64,000 nt of DNA from Nonomuraea muscovyensis (GCF_014207745.1 NZ_JACHJB010000003.1:806001-870000), one strand, 5' to 3'; shown: positions 1 through 8,541, numbered from the stretch's first letter. Notes: generated by a model from the letters alone, not told the origin. Numbers and translations: made by a program.

Positions 1-736
1 CCTCTCCGACCTGGTGGGCAACGGCACACTGAGCCCGGAGATCGGCCGTTTCCTCACGGCCGCCGTGGTCGCGCGCAAGAACATCATGATCGCGGGGTCG
101 ACCAACGCCGGTAAGACCACCCTGCTGCGCGCCCTGGCCAACGAGATCCCGCCCGGCGAGCGGCTGATCACCGTCGAGCGCGCCCTGGAACTCGGTCTCG
201 ACCAGTTCCCCGAGCTGCACCCCAACGTCGTGGCCTTCGAGCAGCGCCTGCCCAACTCCGAGGGTCAGGGTGAGATCACCATGGCCGAGCTCGTCCGCAG
301 ATCCCTGCGCATGAACCCCAGCCGGGTAATCGTCGGCGAGGTCCTCGGCGACGAGATCGTCACCATGCTCAACGCGATGACGCAGGGCAACGACGGTTCC
401 CTGTCCACCATCCACGCCAACTCCAGCATGGAGGTGTTCAACCGCATCGCCACCTACGCGCTGCAGGCCGGCGAACGCCTTCCCATCGACGCCACCCACA
501 TGCTCATCGCGGGCGCCATCGACTTCGTCGTCTTCGTGGAGAAACGCAACGACTACCACCGGGGCGGCACCCTGCGCCGCTACGTCTCCAGCATCCGTGA
601 GGTCAACGGTTGCGACGGCCGGGTCCTGTCGAGCGAGGTCTTCGTGCCGGGCCCCGACGGGGCAGCTGTGCCACACGCTCCCGTCTCGTGCCTGCCCGAG
701 CTGGTCGCACACGGCTACACGCCGGGAGGTTGGTGA
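1..736 (+). CDS. CpaF/TadA-type pilus assembly ATPase, C-terminal part (5' end outside window)
   Basis: Secretion ATPase of the type II/IV family that powers Tad (Flp) pilus assembly at the cytoplasmic face of the membrane. The reading frame is open from the first base, so the N-terminus lies to the left. The Walker A motif GSTNAGKTTLL is encoded near nt 95-127. The region around RVIVGEVLGDE (about nt 320-352) is the Walker B/Asp box, followed by the family segment with GNDGSLSTIHANS, where the His belongs to the conserved His box. The stop overlaps the ATG of the next gene (TGATG), which indicates translational coupling within the tad operon. CpaF rather than VirB11 is inferred from the TadB/TadC neighbours. 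Confidence 0.93.
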   Translation, partial: LSDLVGNGTLSPEIGRFLTAAVVARKNIMIAGSTNAGKTTLLRALANEIPPGERLITVERALELGLDQFPELHPNVVAFEQRLPNSEGQGEITMAELVRRSLRMNPSRVIVGEVLGDEIVTMLNAMTQGNDGSLSTIHANSSMEVFNRIATYALQAGERLPIDATHMLIAGAIDFVVFVEKRNDYHRGGTLRRYVSSIREVNGCDGRVLSSEVFVPGPDGAAVPHAPVSCLPELVAHGYTPGGW

Positions 737-1578
737 TGACCGCCCTGGATCCGCTCGCGATGTTCGCCGGCGCGGCCGCCGGAGGCGGGCTGTTCCTGCT
801 CGTCCTCTCCCTGTACGGCATGCGACCGAGACCGGCCCAGCCGAAACGCCACCTCGTCAAGATGCTCACCACCCGCGCGGCGATCGCGGGCCTGGCGGCC
901 ACCGCGGTGCTCGTGGTGACCGGCTGGCCCGTGGTCGCGGTGGGGACGGTGCTGCTGGTGTTCGCCTGGCGCGGCCTGTCCGGCGGCGCAGCCGAAGAAC
1001 GCGACGCGATGCGCCGCCTCGAAGGACTGGCCGCCTGGACCGAGTCGCTGCGTGACACCATCGCCGGCGCGGCCGGGCTCGAACAGGCCATCCCCGCCTC
1101 GATCAGGGCCGCCGCGCCGATGCTGAGACCCCACCTGCGGGCCCTGGTCGACCGGCTGCACACCCGGATGGCGCTTCCGGACGCACTCGCGCTCTTCGCC
1201 GACGACCTGGACGATCCTTCGGCGGACCTGGTGGTGGCGGCCCTGATACTCAACTCCAAACTGCGCGGTCCCGGCCTGCGTGACGTGCTCGGTGCGCTGG
1301 CCGTATCGGCTCGCGAGGAACTCGACATGCGGCGACGCGTCGAGGCCGAACGCCGCTCGACCAGGCGAAGCGTGCAGATCGTCGTCATCACGGCGCTGGT
1401 CTTCGCGGCGCTGCTCGTCGTGTTCAACCCCTCGTACGTGAGCGAGTACGGCAGCCTGCTCGGCCAGGCTGTGCTCGTGGTCGTGGCCGGACTGTTCGGC
1501 GCCGGGTTCGCGTGGATGCGGCGGCTCGCTCGGTTCGACAAGCCCACGCGGCTCCTGGTCGGAGGTGGCAATGGTTGA
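736..1578 (+). CDS. TadB-like type II secretion system F family membrane protein
   Basis: Predicted inner-membrane platform protein of the Tad pilus, 280 residues. The start chosen is the ATG that overlaps the cpaF stop codon; the frame stays open further upstream but that part is only a GC-rich shadow. The N-terminus has a hydrophobic segment (about residues 8-25) and a second pair at about 45-80. A cytoplasmic helical T2SSF-type domain follows (EGLAAWTESLRDTIAGAAGL, then a charged segment), and two C-terminal membrane segments lie at about residues 215-265. It probably pairs with the TadC homologue at 1899. Family assignment rests on topology and gene order; exact TadB identity is not proven. 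Confidence 0.88.
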   Translation: MTALDPLAMFAGAAAGGGLFLLVLSLYGMRPRPAQPKRHLVKMLTTRAAIAGLAATAVLVVTGWPVVAVGTVLLVFAWRGLSGGAAEERDAMRRLEGLAAWTESLRDTIAGAAGLEQAIPASIRAAAPMLRPHLRALVDRLHTRMALPDALALFADDLDDPSADLVVAALILNSKLRGPGLRDVLGALAVSAREELDMRRRVEAERRSTRRSVQIVVITALVFAALLVVFNPSYVSEYGSLLGQAVLVVVAGLFGAGFAWMRRLARFDKPTRLLVGGGNG

Positions 1579-1898
1579 CGGCGTACTCACGGCCTGGGAA
1601 GGCGTCCTCCTGCGACGGGGCCACGCCCGGCGGCGCTCGCGGTCCTGGCCGCATGCCTGGGGCGGTGGGTTCGGGGACCGTGCTTCCGACAGGCGTGATG
1701 GTGGCGGGGCCGGGGGCTGCGGTCTCGACAGACGAGGTGGTGGGTTCGAGGGCCGGGCTTTCGACGCGCGTGGTGGTGGTGCGTTCGCGCGCTGGGGCCC
1801 CAAGCTGCGTGGTGGCGTTCGGCGTCGGGGCGGGGCCGCGGTCATCGGATTCGCGGACGACCTCGGGCTGCGCGCAGGCGAAGGCCGGGGAGGTGGCC
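1571..1898 (+). repeat. Low-complexity G-rich spacer with a duplicated tadC start region
   Basis: This 320-bp gap between tadB and tadC holds no recognisable domain. Its left edge, an RBS plus ATG at 1561-1588 reading MVDGVL, is a near copy of the true tadC start at 1889-1916 reading MVEGVL. The copies are about 328 bp apart and not in the same frame. Between them are imperfect short repeats rich in GGTGGTGG and GGGCCGGG. The tadC frame is open throughout, so an N-terminal extension of TadC cannot be excluded, but its composition is unlike a T2SSF protein. It looks like a repeat-driven insertion after duplication of the 5' end. Confidence 0.55.
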
Positions 1899-2819
1899 AT
1901 GGTTGAGGGCGTGCTCGCCGGCGGCGTGCTCGGGTTCGGGCTGTTCCTGCTGCTGCGTGCGCTGTTCCCGGCACGGCCCGGGCTGGTGGCGCGGCTGCTC
2001 GCGATCGAGGCCGTGCGCGAGGACGCGGGCGCGCCGCGGCTGCAGCTCGTGCTCCCCGACGAGGAGGTCAGCGCCTTCCGCCGTGGGCTCGGTGTACGAC
2101 TCGCGCAGCTGTACGCGGCGCGCGGTTGGGAAGTGAGGTCCACCAAGGCCGATCTCGCCCTGGTCGGCCGGTCGTTCGAGGGCTTCCTGGCCACCAAGGT
2201 TCTGCTGGCGGCCGCCGGGTTGCTCGCCTTCCCGGTGCTGCTCGGCTGGCTCTTCCTGATGGGGTGGGGCACGTCCCTCGCCATCCCGTTCTGGGCCGCC
2301 GTGGCCGTCGCTGTGGTGTTCTTCTTCCTGCCCGACCTGCAGGTCAGACGAGATGCCGCCGCCAAGCGGCGTGACTTCAGACACGTGGTGGGGGCGTTCC
2401 TCGACCTCGTCTCGATGAACCTCGCGGGTGGTCGCGGCGTGCCCGAGGCACTCCTGATGGCGGTCTCGGTCAGCGGCGACCAGCCCAACTGGGCGATGTC
2501 CCGCATCCGTGAGGCGCTGAGCGGTGCGCGGATCGTCGGCATCACCCCGTGGCAGGCGCTCGGTCAGCTCGGCGAAGAGATCAACGTCGACGAGTTGCGG
2601 GACCTGTCCGCCGCCCTCGGACTGGTCGCCGACGACGGCGCCAAGGTGCGCGCCTCGCTCACGGCGAGGGCGGCCACGCTGCGCCGACGTGAGCTGGCCG
2701 AGATCGAGGGCCGGGCGGGCGAGCGCTCCCAGTCGATGCTCGTCGCCCAGTTACTGCTCTGTGCGGGGTTCGTGATCTTTCTCAGTTTTCCGGCCGCTAT
2801 GAAGATGTTGGGGTCCTGA
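1899..2819 (+). CDS. TadC-like type II secretion system F family membrane protein
   Basis: Second platform protein of the Tad machine, 306 residues from the ATG preceded by GGGGAGGTGGCC. The protein begins with a membrane helix (GVLGFGLFLLLRALF), has two adjacent helices at about residues 100-145 and a C-terminal one ending FVIFLSFPAAMKMLGS. The T2SSF core is visible as DFRHVVGAFLDLVSMNLAGG, with many acidic and Leu residues in the following helices. The stop codon overlaps the ATG of the small pilin gene, again indicating coupling. A longer form starting upstream is possible because the frame is open to about 1512, but the upstream sequence is low complexity. Confidence 0.88.
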   Translation: MVEGVLAGGVLGFGLFLLLRALFPARPGLVARLLAIEAVREDAGAPRLQLVLPDEEVSAFRRGLGVRLAQLYAARGWEVRSTKADLALVGRSFEGFLATKVLLAAAGLLAFPVLLGWLFLMGWGTSLAIPFWAAVAVAVVFFFLPDLQVRRDAAAKRRDFRHVVGAFLDLVSMNLAGGRGVPEALLMAVSVSGDQPNWAMSRIREALSGARIVGITPWQALGQLGEEINVDELRDLSAALGLVADDGAKVRASLTARAATLRRRELAEIEGRAGERSQSMLVAQLLLCAGFVIFLSFPAAMKMLGS

Positions 2820-3040
2820 TGAATCATCCCTGGATCGTCTACCTGCGCGCCTACCTCGGCGTACGCGTCCACCGCGCCCGTACCGCGCCTTCCAGAGGCG
2901 CCTCCGCCGTCGAGTGGGTGATCATCACCGCGATCATCGCCGGCGTCGCGCTCGGCCTCGCCACGCTCATCAAGACGCTGGTGGAGCAGAAGCAGAGCGA
3001 CATCCAGAACAGCTTCGGCGGCGGCAGCGGCGACACGTGA
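2819..3040 (+). CDS. Flp-like type IVb pilin precursor
   Basis: Small 73-residue protein with the layout of a class IVb prepilin: a basic leader of about 27 residues, then RG followed by ASAVEW, then a single hydrophobic helix (VIITAIIAGVALGLATLI) and a short polar tail ending in a Gly-rich stretch. Cleavage after the Gly would leave Glu at +5, the conserved residue needed for pilin processing and assembly; the usual Tyr at +6 is Trp here. It is the probable major subunit of the Tad fibre. No prepilin peptidase gene is visible in the window. It overlaps tadC upstream and the TadE-like gene downstream by a few bases. Confidence 0.8.
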   Translation: MNHPWIVYLRAYLGVRVHRARTAPSRGASAVEWVIITAIIAGVALGLATLIKTLVEQKQSDIQNSFGGGSGDT

Positions 3041-3474
3041 TCCGTTCTCGCCTCCGGACGCGTCGAGAACGCGGCGCCACCGTGATCGAACTGGCGCTGC
3101 TCATGCCGGTCGTCCTCGCGATCGTGCTCCTCATCGTCCAGATCGCGCTCTGGTTCCACGGTCGTCAGGTCGCCGAGGCGGCGGCGCGCGAGGGTGCAAG
3201 GGTGGCCCGTTCGGCACCGTTCGACTCGGGTTCCTGGGAAGCGGAGGCGAGTGCGAAGGCCACGGACATCGTTCGGGCCATCGGCCCGCGGCTCCTCGGC
3301 AATGCCACGGCGACCACGTCGGCCAAGGATCCGGACCAGCGGTTCGTCACGGTGAGAGGGAGCGCGGTGCAGGTCGTTCCGTTGCTGCCCGAGCTCGCGT
3401 TCACGATCACGGCGACATCCGGCGGTCCGGTGGAGTGCTTCCGGCCGGACAACGGGGGCGACGACTGTGAGTGA
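3037..3474 (+). CDS. TadE-like pseudopilin
   Basis: 145-residue TadE family protein, a minor pilin of the Tad locus. The GTG start at the GTGA overlap with the pilin stop was chosen; the frame is open further upstream only as a shadow of the pilin gene. A short basic leader ends RRERG, followed by ATVIEL with Glu at +5 and a hydrophobic helix (ALLMPVVLAIVLLIVQIAL). The rest is a small extracytoplasmic domain with Cys residues near the C-terminus. The 3' end overlaps the next gene by 8 nt. Confidence 0.85.
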   Translation: MIRSRLRTRRERGATVIELALLMPVVLAIVLLIVQIALWFHGRQVAEAAAREGARVARSAPFDSGSWEAEASAKATDIVRAIGPRLLGNATATTSAKDPDQRFVTVRGSAVQVVPLLPELAFTITATSGGPVECFRPDNGGDDCE

Positions 3475-3904
3475 GCGGGCGACAGGGACGAACCGCCGGC
3501 GTACGCGCAGGCGTGGGGCAGGGGAAAGGGGGTCGATGGCCGTGGAGACGGTCATGCTCGCGCCCGTCTTCCTGCTGTTCCTCATGTTCCTGGCGGGAGC
3601 GGGGCGCTTGGTCGAGGCGCAGGGCGAGGTCAACGGGGCCGCGAGGGACGCGGCCCGGGCGGCCTCGGTGCAGCGGACGCTCGACGCGGCCGGTACCGCC
3701 GCGGAGGCGGTCACCACCGACGTGCTGCAGGGCACCTGCACGCAGCCCACGGTCGACCTGGCGGAGTCTCGGTTCGAGGAGGGCGGTCAGGTGCACGCCG
3801 AGGTCACCTGCGAGCTCGATCTCGGGTTCCTGGGCTTCAACACGACCAAGCAGATGACGGGCACGGCTGTAGTACCGCTGGAGCAGTTCCGGAGGGTCGA
3901 GTGA
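3467..3904 (+). CDS. TadE-like pseudopilin, second copy
   Basis: 145-residue TadE-type protein starting at a GTG that overlaps the upstream stop. A strongly basic N-terminus (TNRRRTRRRGAGERG) precedes SMAVET, again with Glu at +5 of the presumed cleavage site, then the helix VMLAPVFLLFLMFLAGAG. The mature part includes two Cys residues spaced to allow a disulfide. It overlaps the following gene at GTGA. Two or three consecutive TadE/TadG-like genes are the normal arrangement in actinomycete tad operons. Confidence 0.82.
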   Translation: MSERATGTNRRRTRRRGAGERGSMAVETVMLAPVFLLFLMFLAGAGRLVEAQGEVNGAARDAARAASVQRTLDAAGTAAEAVTTDVLQGTCTQPTVDLAESRFEEGGQVHAEVTCELDLGFLGFNTTKQMTGTAVVPLEQFRRVE

Positions 3905-4338
3905 AGGTCCTGGAGGCCGTGGGACGGCAAGGGGAACGCGGCTCCATGTCGGTGTTCACCGTGCTGTTCTCCGTGGTGGTCTTCCTGCTGGCAGGGCTGC
4001 TGGTGGACGGCGGCGCGGCGATCAACGCGCGGTTGCGGGCCGCCGACATCGCCGAGCAGGCCGCGCGGGCGGGTGCCGACCAGATCGACGTCGACCACCT
4101 GCGCGCCACCGGCCAGACGAGGCTGCTGGACGAAGGACAGGTGTGCGGCCGGGCCGACGAGGTGATGGCTGCCCAGGGCGGTGACGGGGTGTCCGCGGGG
4201 TCCTGTGCCGTGGAGCAGGGCGGCACCACGGTGACCGTCACCGTGAACGTCACCTGGAAGGCGTTCTTCCTCGGCGCGCTGGGCTTCCAGGGGGCCGACA
4301 TGCGGGGAGAGGCGACGGCCGGTCCTGAAGCCAGATGA
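3901..4338 (+). CDS. TadG-like pilus assembly protein
   Basis: 145-residue membrane-anchored protein with a short leader GERG then SMSVFTVLF and the hydrophobic helix SVVVFLLAGLLVDGGAAINA. The conserved Glu at +5 of TadE-type pilins is Phe here, so it may not be processed or assembled like the two preceding pseudopilins; this resembles TadG/Flp-associated proteins with a TadE-like N-terminus. The domain after the helix contains AADIAEQAARAGADQID, typical of the family. The GTG start overlaps the upstream stop and the gene's own stop overlaps the ATG of the LysM gene. Confidence 0.8.
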   Translation: MKVLEAVGRQGERGSMSVFTVLFSVVVFLLAGLLVDGGAAINARLRAADIAEQAARAGADQIDVDHLRATGQTRLLDEGQVCGRADEVMAAQGGDGVSAGSCAVEQGGTTVTVTVNVTWKAFFLGALGFQGADMRGEATAGPEAR

Positions 4339-7300
4339 GCCAGACCGATTCCAGCCAGTTGGTGGATCAGGGAGCGATGAGCAACGACGCTGGACGCGAG
4401 AAAGGAGAGGCGATGCCGACGCGAGAGCCCTCCCGCCCTTACGGGCCCACACCCGCGGGCGATCGGCCACGCCTCACCGGTCCGAACTCTCCGGGTGAGG
4501 ATGAACAGCCCGCCACTGTTCCGGGTGACGCAGCGGGCGATGTCAGGCGCAGCCCAGCAACCTGGGGCCCAGCAGCCTCAGACCCGGCAGATTCGGTGGG
4601 TCCTGTGGGTTCGGCGGATGCGACAGGCTCAGCAGGTTCGGGCCCAGCAGGCTCCGGGGCACCGGGCTCCGCCTCGGGGAGCGCGGGCTCAGCACATTCG
4701 GGCTCGGCGGGGGCTGGTTCTGGCTCAGCGAGTATGGGCTCAGCGGCTTCTGGTGAACGGGCGGCTCCCTATGCCGGGCGTGGGGCGCGAACTTCGGGTA
4801 GGACCTCCCGCTTCGCGAGGGAGGCGGCCTACTTTCTGGAGGGCCCGGCGACCGGCGCCGGGCGAGGGTCGGTGAATCCAAGCGGGGAGTCGCGTGATCC
4901 CGAATCGGACTCGGACACTACTGCGGGGTGGGCCGAGTCGGCTGCACGTTCCGCTGGAGATCCCGAAGATCGGGCGCGTTCTGTCGGGCCTGGAAGGCAG
5001 GCGGATCGGGCGGGGCAGGCGGCTGGGAGTGAGGGCGGGGAATCGGGAGATTCGGCGCGGTATGCGGGGCTGGGGCCGGGAGATCGGAGCCGAAGCGAAG
5101 GTTCTGGCAATGGGCCGCGCTACGCGGAGAGGCCTGGTCGTGAGGTGGGACATGCGCCTGGGTCGGATGGTGCTGCTGGTGGCGCGGGGTATGCGTCTGG
5201 GCCAGGGGGTGCTGCTGGTGGCGCGGGATATGCGCGTGAGGCGGTCGGCGGGGCCGGATACGAGCGTGGCTCAGGTCGTGGGGGTGACCGGGCGAGATAC
5301 GCGGACAGGTCCGGCAGCGCCGGTGGCGGGGCAGGGTATCCGGGTGCCGGGGGTAGTGATCGCGGGGCGGGGTATCCGGGCACCGGCGGAGGACCCGGGG
5401 TGCGGTCTGTCGGGGAGGCGGGAGGCGGTGGACGTGGGGGGAGGTACGTGGACGGGCCGCGGCCGGTCGATCAGCGGGCGGGTGGCCATCGGGCGGATGG
5501 TCAACGGCCGGTCGATCAGCGGGCGAGTGGTCAGCGGCCTGGGTATGCGGCGCGGCCTGGGAGTGCGGGGCAGGGCCACGTGGGTGCTGGTGGGCGAGGG
5601 CGGGGGGCGGTGCCGGCGCCTGTGCGGATTCCGGCGAGGCGGACCGTCGGGGACGTTTTCGCGGGGCTCGGCGCCCTTGTCGTGCTGGTCGCGCTCGTCG
5701 GGGGCGTGCCGTACGCCCTGTTGAGTTTCGTCGGCCCGCCGATCGCGGCGGAACTGCTCGATGTGGATCTGCTGTTCAACCAGGTCGGGCCGTCCACGAT
5801 CGTCGCCGTGCTGGTGCTGCTCGTGTGGCTGGCCTGGCTGCAACTGTTCGCCTGCGTGGTGGTCGAGGTGTACGCCGGGGTGCGGCGGGTCGGGATGCCG
5901 GCGAGGGTGCCGCTCTCCAGTGGGACGCAGGCCCTGGCCAACCGCCTGGTGTCGGCCGTGCTCCTGCTGTTCACGGCCGGAGCGGTGGCGGTTCCCATCG
6001 CCAGGCTGGGCACTCCGGCGCCCGCCGCCCCGCCCATGACCGCCGTCGCGTACAGTGCGCCGGTCGTCGAGCAGGTGCTGGAGACGCAGCGGACGAAGAA
6101 GGTGTACGTGGTGCAGCCGCCCCACGGCCGCCACCACGAGAGCCTGTGGGAGATCGCCGAGAAATGCCTGGGCGACGGACGGCGATACCCGGAGATCTTC
6201 CGGCTTAACCAGCACAAAGAGCAACCCGACGGCGCCCGGCTGCGCATGGCCGATCTGATCAGGCCTGGCTGGGTCCTCGACATGCCTGACGACGCGCGCA
6301 ACGTCCACGCCGTACCCGTTACGCAGGCCCGCGCTCAGACGTTGCGCGAGCACCCCGGCAAGGCGGCCACCACGGGACGGGTCGCCGACAAGGCGGAGCA
6401 GACTGTCAAGGAGGAACTCGGCAAGCGGCAGCGCGGGCAGGAGGGTGAGAGCAGGCGAGGCGCAGGAGACACGAAGGCCGAGCCTGGAACGGGCCGGGCA
6501 ACCGATGAAAGCCGGGCGGCGGATCAGGGCGGCTTGGACCTGGTCGACTACCTGGCGGGGGCGTCGCTCGCCGCGGCGGGTCTGCTGGCCGCTCTCGGCA
6601 GGCGGCGGCGTGAGCAGTTGTGGCGGCGGGCGTTCGGTCGGCGGGTGGTGCGCCCGCGTGACGACGCCGCCTCGGCCGAGGTCGCGCTCAGGCTGGGCGC
6701 GGACGCCCCCGGCACGCGGATCCTCGACGTCGGCCTGCGGTTGCTGGGCACCGAACTGGCCGCGCAGGGCCGGACGCCGCCGATCGTGTACGCGGCACAT
6801 CTGTCGGCCCGCAACCTCGACCTGTGGATCCACCCGCCCGACGGCGACGCCCCCGCCCCCTGGACGGTCCAGGACGGCGGACAGGTGTGGCGGCTGCACG
6901 CGCACGAGGGCCGCCTGCTGACGGAGAGTCCGCAGGGCGGAGCGCCGTACCCGGGACTGGTGTCGCTCGGCACCGACGCGGGCGGACGGGTGCTCGTCGA
7001 CCTGGAGGCGGCGCAGGGCCTGATCAACATCCGGGGGCGGCAGACCACCGCGGCTCTTGCCGCGCTGGCCGTCGAGCTGGCCACCAACCGCTGGTCGGAC
7101 CGCATGCGGATCACGCTCGTCGGCTTCGGCGAGGAGCTGACCGCGATCGCCCCCGACCGGGTCCGGGCCGTGGGCGGCCTGGCCGAGGTGCTGCCCGAGT
7201 TGGAGGCGACCGCCGCGCCGCGCCAGCAGGTGCTCACCGGCCGCGTCACCGGGAGTCCGCGCGTCGCCCACTATCTGCTGTCTTCCGTGACGCCCACCCA

Positions 7301-8312
7301 TGACGAGGCGCGCCGGCTGGCTCTGCTTGCCCGCCGGGACACGGCGGGGTACGTCGTGGCCGGTGACGTGCCGCACGCCACCTGGACCCTGGAGATCACC
7401 GACGACGGCAAGGCGAAGATCGCCGAGCTCGGGTTCGAGGTGACCGCCCAGTTGCTGCCGCGCCGCCACTACCAGGCGCTGGTCGACCTGTTCCGTACGG
7501 CCGGACGGCACGACGGCGAGCCGATGTCGCAGGTGCGGCCGCTGGAGGACCTGCATCCGCCCGAGGTGGAGATCCGGCTGCTCGGCCCCGTCGAGATCTC
7601 CGGGCTCGACCCGCTCGAGGAGGGCCGGATGGGTCTGGCGGCCGAGATGCTGGTCTACCTGGCCACCCACCCCGGCGGCGTGCATCCGGCCGTGCTGGGC
7701 GGCGTGCTGTGGCCGCGTGGCGTTCAGGCCATGGTCAGAGACGCCACGATCGCCCGGGTGGCCGACTGGGTCGGCCCCGAACACCTCCTCGTCGACGACG
7801 CCGGCCGGTTGAGCCTGGGTCCGCGGGTGCGTACCGACTGGACGCTGTTCCGGGAGCTGGTACGCCGTGCCGAGCGTGATCCGACCGCGCGGATCCTGCT
7901 GCTGGAGAAGGCGCTCGGTCTGGTGCGGGGTCCGCTGCTGAGTGGGCGCCCGCATGGCCGGTACGCGTGGCTGGCTGCGGACGATCTTGAGTATGACGTG
8001 TCGGCGGGAGTGGCCGACGCCGCCCGCCGGCTGTGTGAGATGCGGCTGGAACAGGGGGCGCCAGAAGCGGCGGTCTCGGCTGTACGCGCTGCGCTCCTGC
8101 TGGCGGCCGACGACGAGGCGTTGTGGCGCGATCTGCTGCGGGCGACGCATGCCACCGGCGATCCGGCACGGCTGCACGCCGTGGTGGACGCGTTGACGGG
8201 GCCGCCGCGCTTCGGCGCATACGGCGGCGGCCTGGCTCCGGAGACCGAGGCGCTCATCGACGAGCTGCTACCGACCTGGCGCATCCACGTGGTGAGGGAG
8301 TCGACGGCATGA
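4335..8312 (+). CDS. Large membrane protein with LysM and bacterial transcriptional activator (BTAD) domains
   Basis: 1325-residue protein, coupled to the TadG-like gene by ATGA. Residues 1 to about 430 are low complexity (Gly, Ser, Ala, Arg, with repeated GAGY and PVDQR motifs). Membrane segments follow at about 437-465, 487-515 and 537-559, then a LysM domain at about 588-652 (recognisable from YVVQPPHG, HESLWEIAEKCLGDGRRYPE and IRPGWVLDMP). A charged linker and another helix lie at about 735-755. The C-terminal half ends in a BTAD/SARP-like region from about 1077 (EIRLLGPVEISG) with TPR-like helices to the end. Homologues with this plan are common beside tad genes of actinomycetes. A structural or regulatory link between the pilus, peptidoglycan and the cytoplasm is inferred; no function is established here. 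Confidence 0.82.
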   Translation: MSQTDSSQLVDQGAMSNDAGREKGEAMPTREPSRPYGPTPAGDRPRLTGPNSPGEDEQPATVPGDAAGDVRRSPATWGPAASDPADSVGPVGSADATGSAGSGPAGSGAPGSASGSAGSAHSGSAGAGSGSASMGSAASGERAAPYAGRGARTSGRTSRFAREAAYFLEGPATGAGRGSVNPSGESRDPESDSDTTAGWAESAARSAGDPEDRARSVGPGRQADRAGQAAGSEGGESGDSARYAGLGPGDRSRSEGSGNGPRYAERPGREVGHAPGSDGAAGGAGYASGPGGAAGGAGYAREAVGGAGYERGSGRGGDRARYADRSGSAGGGAGYPGAGGSDRGAGYPGTGGGPGVRSVGEAGGGGRGGRYVDGPRPVDQRAGGHRADGQRPVDQRASGQRPGYAARPGSAGQGHVGAGGRGRGAVPAPVRIPARRTVGDVFAGLGALVVLVALVGGVPYALLSFVGPPIAAELLDVDLLFNQVGPSTIVAVLVLLVWLAWLQLFACVVVEVYAGVRRVGMPARVPLSSGTQALANRLVSAVLLLFTAGAVAVPIARLGTPAPAAPPMTAVAYSAPVVEQVLETQRTKKVYVVQPPHGRHHESLWEIAEKCLGDGRRYPEIFRLNQHKEQPDGARLRMADLIRPGWVLDMPDDARNVHAVPVTQARAQTLREHPGKAATTGRVADKAEQTVKEELGKRQRGQEGESRRGAGDTKAEPGTGRATDESRAADQGGLDLVDYLAGASLAAAGLLAALGRRRREQLWRRAFGRRVVRPRDDAASAEVALRLGADAPGTRILDVGLRLLGTELAAQGRTPPIVYAAHLSARNLDLWIHPPDGDAPAPWTVQDGGQVWRLHAHEGRLLTESPQGGAPYPGLVSLGTDAGGRVLVDLEAAQGLINIRGRQTTAALAALAVELATNRWSDRMRITLVGFGEELTAIAPDRVRAVGGLAEVLPELEATAAPRQQVLTGRVTGSPRVAHYLLSSVTPTHDEARRLALLARRDTAGYVVAGDVPHATWTLEITDDGKAKIAELGFEVTAQLLPRRHYQALVDLFRTAGRHDGEPMSQVRPLEDLHPPEVEIRLLGPVEISGLDPLEEGRMGLAAEMLVYLATHPGGVHPAVLGGVLWPRGVQAMVRDATIARVADWVGPEHLLVDDAGRLSLGPRVRTDWTLFRELVRRAERDPTARILLLEKALGLVRGPLLSGRPHGRYAWLAADDLEYDVSAGVADAARRLCEMRLEQGAPEAAVSAVRAALLLAADDEALWRDLLRATHATGDPARLHAVVDALTGPPRFGAYGGGLAPETEALIDELLPTWRIHVVRESTA
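4470..5635 (+). repeat. Low-complexity, internally repetitive coding region of the LysM-BTAD gene
   Basis: About 1.1 kb with imperfect tandem repeats at both DNA and protein level. Examples are the GGTGCTGCTGGTGGCGCGGG segments near 5167 and 5207, and the GGTCGATCAGCGGGCG segments near 5465 and 5510. The reading frame is kept, giving an Ala/Gly/Ser/Arg-rich N-terminal extension before the first membrane helix. Several other frames are also open only because of the skewed composition. Confidence 0.7.
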
Positions 8313-8541
8313 AGGCGAGGGCGGTGAAGGGGGGCGTGCCTGGGCTGTTCGTGGCGCTGCGGGAGAGTTCGCGGGAGTCCGGGGCGCGGCCGGTGGAGGT
8401 GCTGGCGTGAAGCCGTGGGCGGTGAAGGCGCTGACGGCGCAGGCTCCGGCAACGGCGTGCTCGGCGAAAGCACGCGCTGTGAAGTCGCGGACTGTGAAGG
8501 CGTCGGCGGTGATGGCGTGGGCGGTGAAGCTGCGGGCGGTG
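8309..8541 (+). repeat. Degenerate tandem copies of a gene-start segment before the lipoprotein gene
   Basis: An ATG coupled to the BTAD stop opens a 33-codon frame (8309-8410). A GTG at 8407 overlapping its stop opens the next frame. The two starts share 18 of 20 bases (TGAAG, CG, GGGCGGTGAAGG). The following 130 bp repeat GCGGTGAAG/GCGGTGATG units, giving peptides of the form AVK and AVM. No domain is seen. It reads as a repeat expansion that separated the ancestral coupled start from the lipoprotein body and changed its frame. Confidence 0.55.

Noticed and set aside
1565..1906. 113-codon frame between tadB and tadC as a separate gene
   Set aside because: The translation is Arg/Gly-rich low complexity after the first few residues, with no domain; treated as a repeat-derived spacer.
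5271..8177. 968-codon open frame antisense to the LysM-BTAD gene
   Set aside because: It mirrors the strongly coding plus strand, shows no domain, and is explained by GC-rich third positions and low-complexity sequence.
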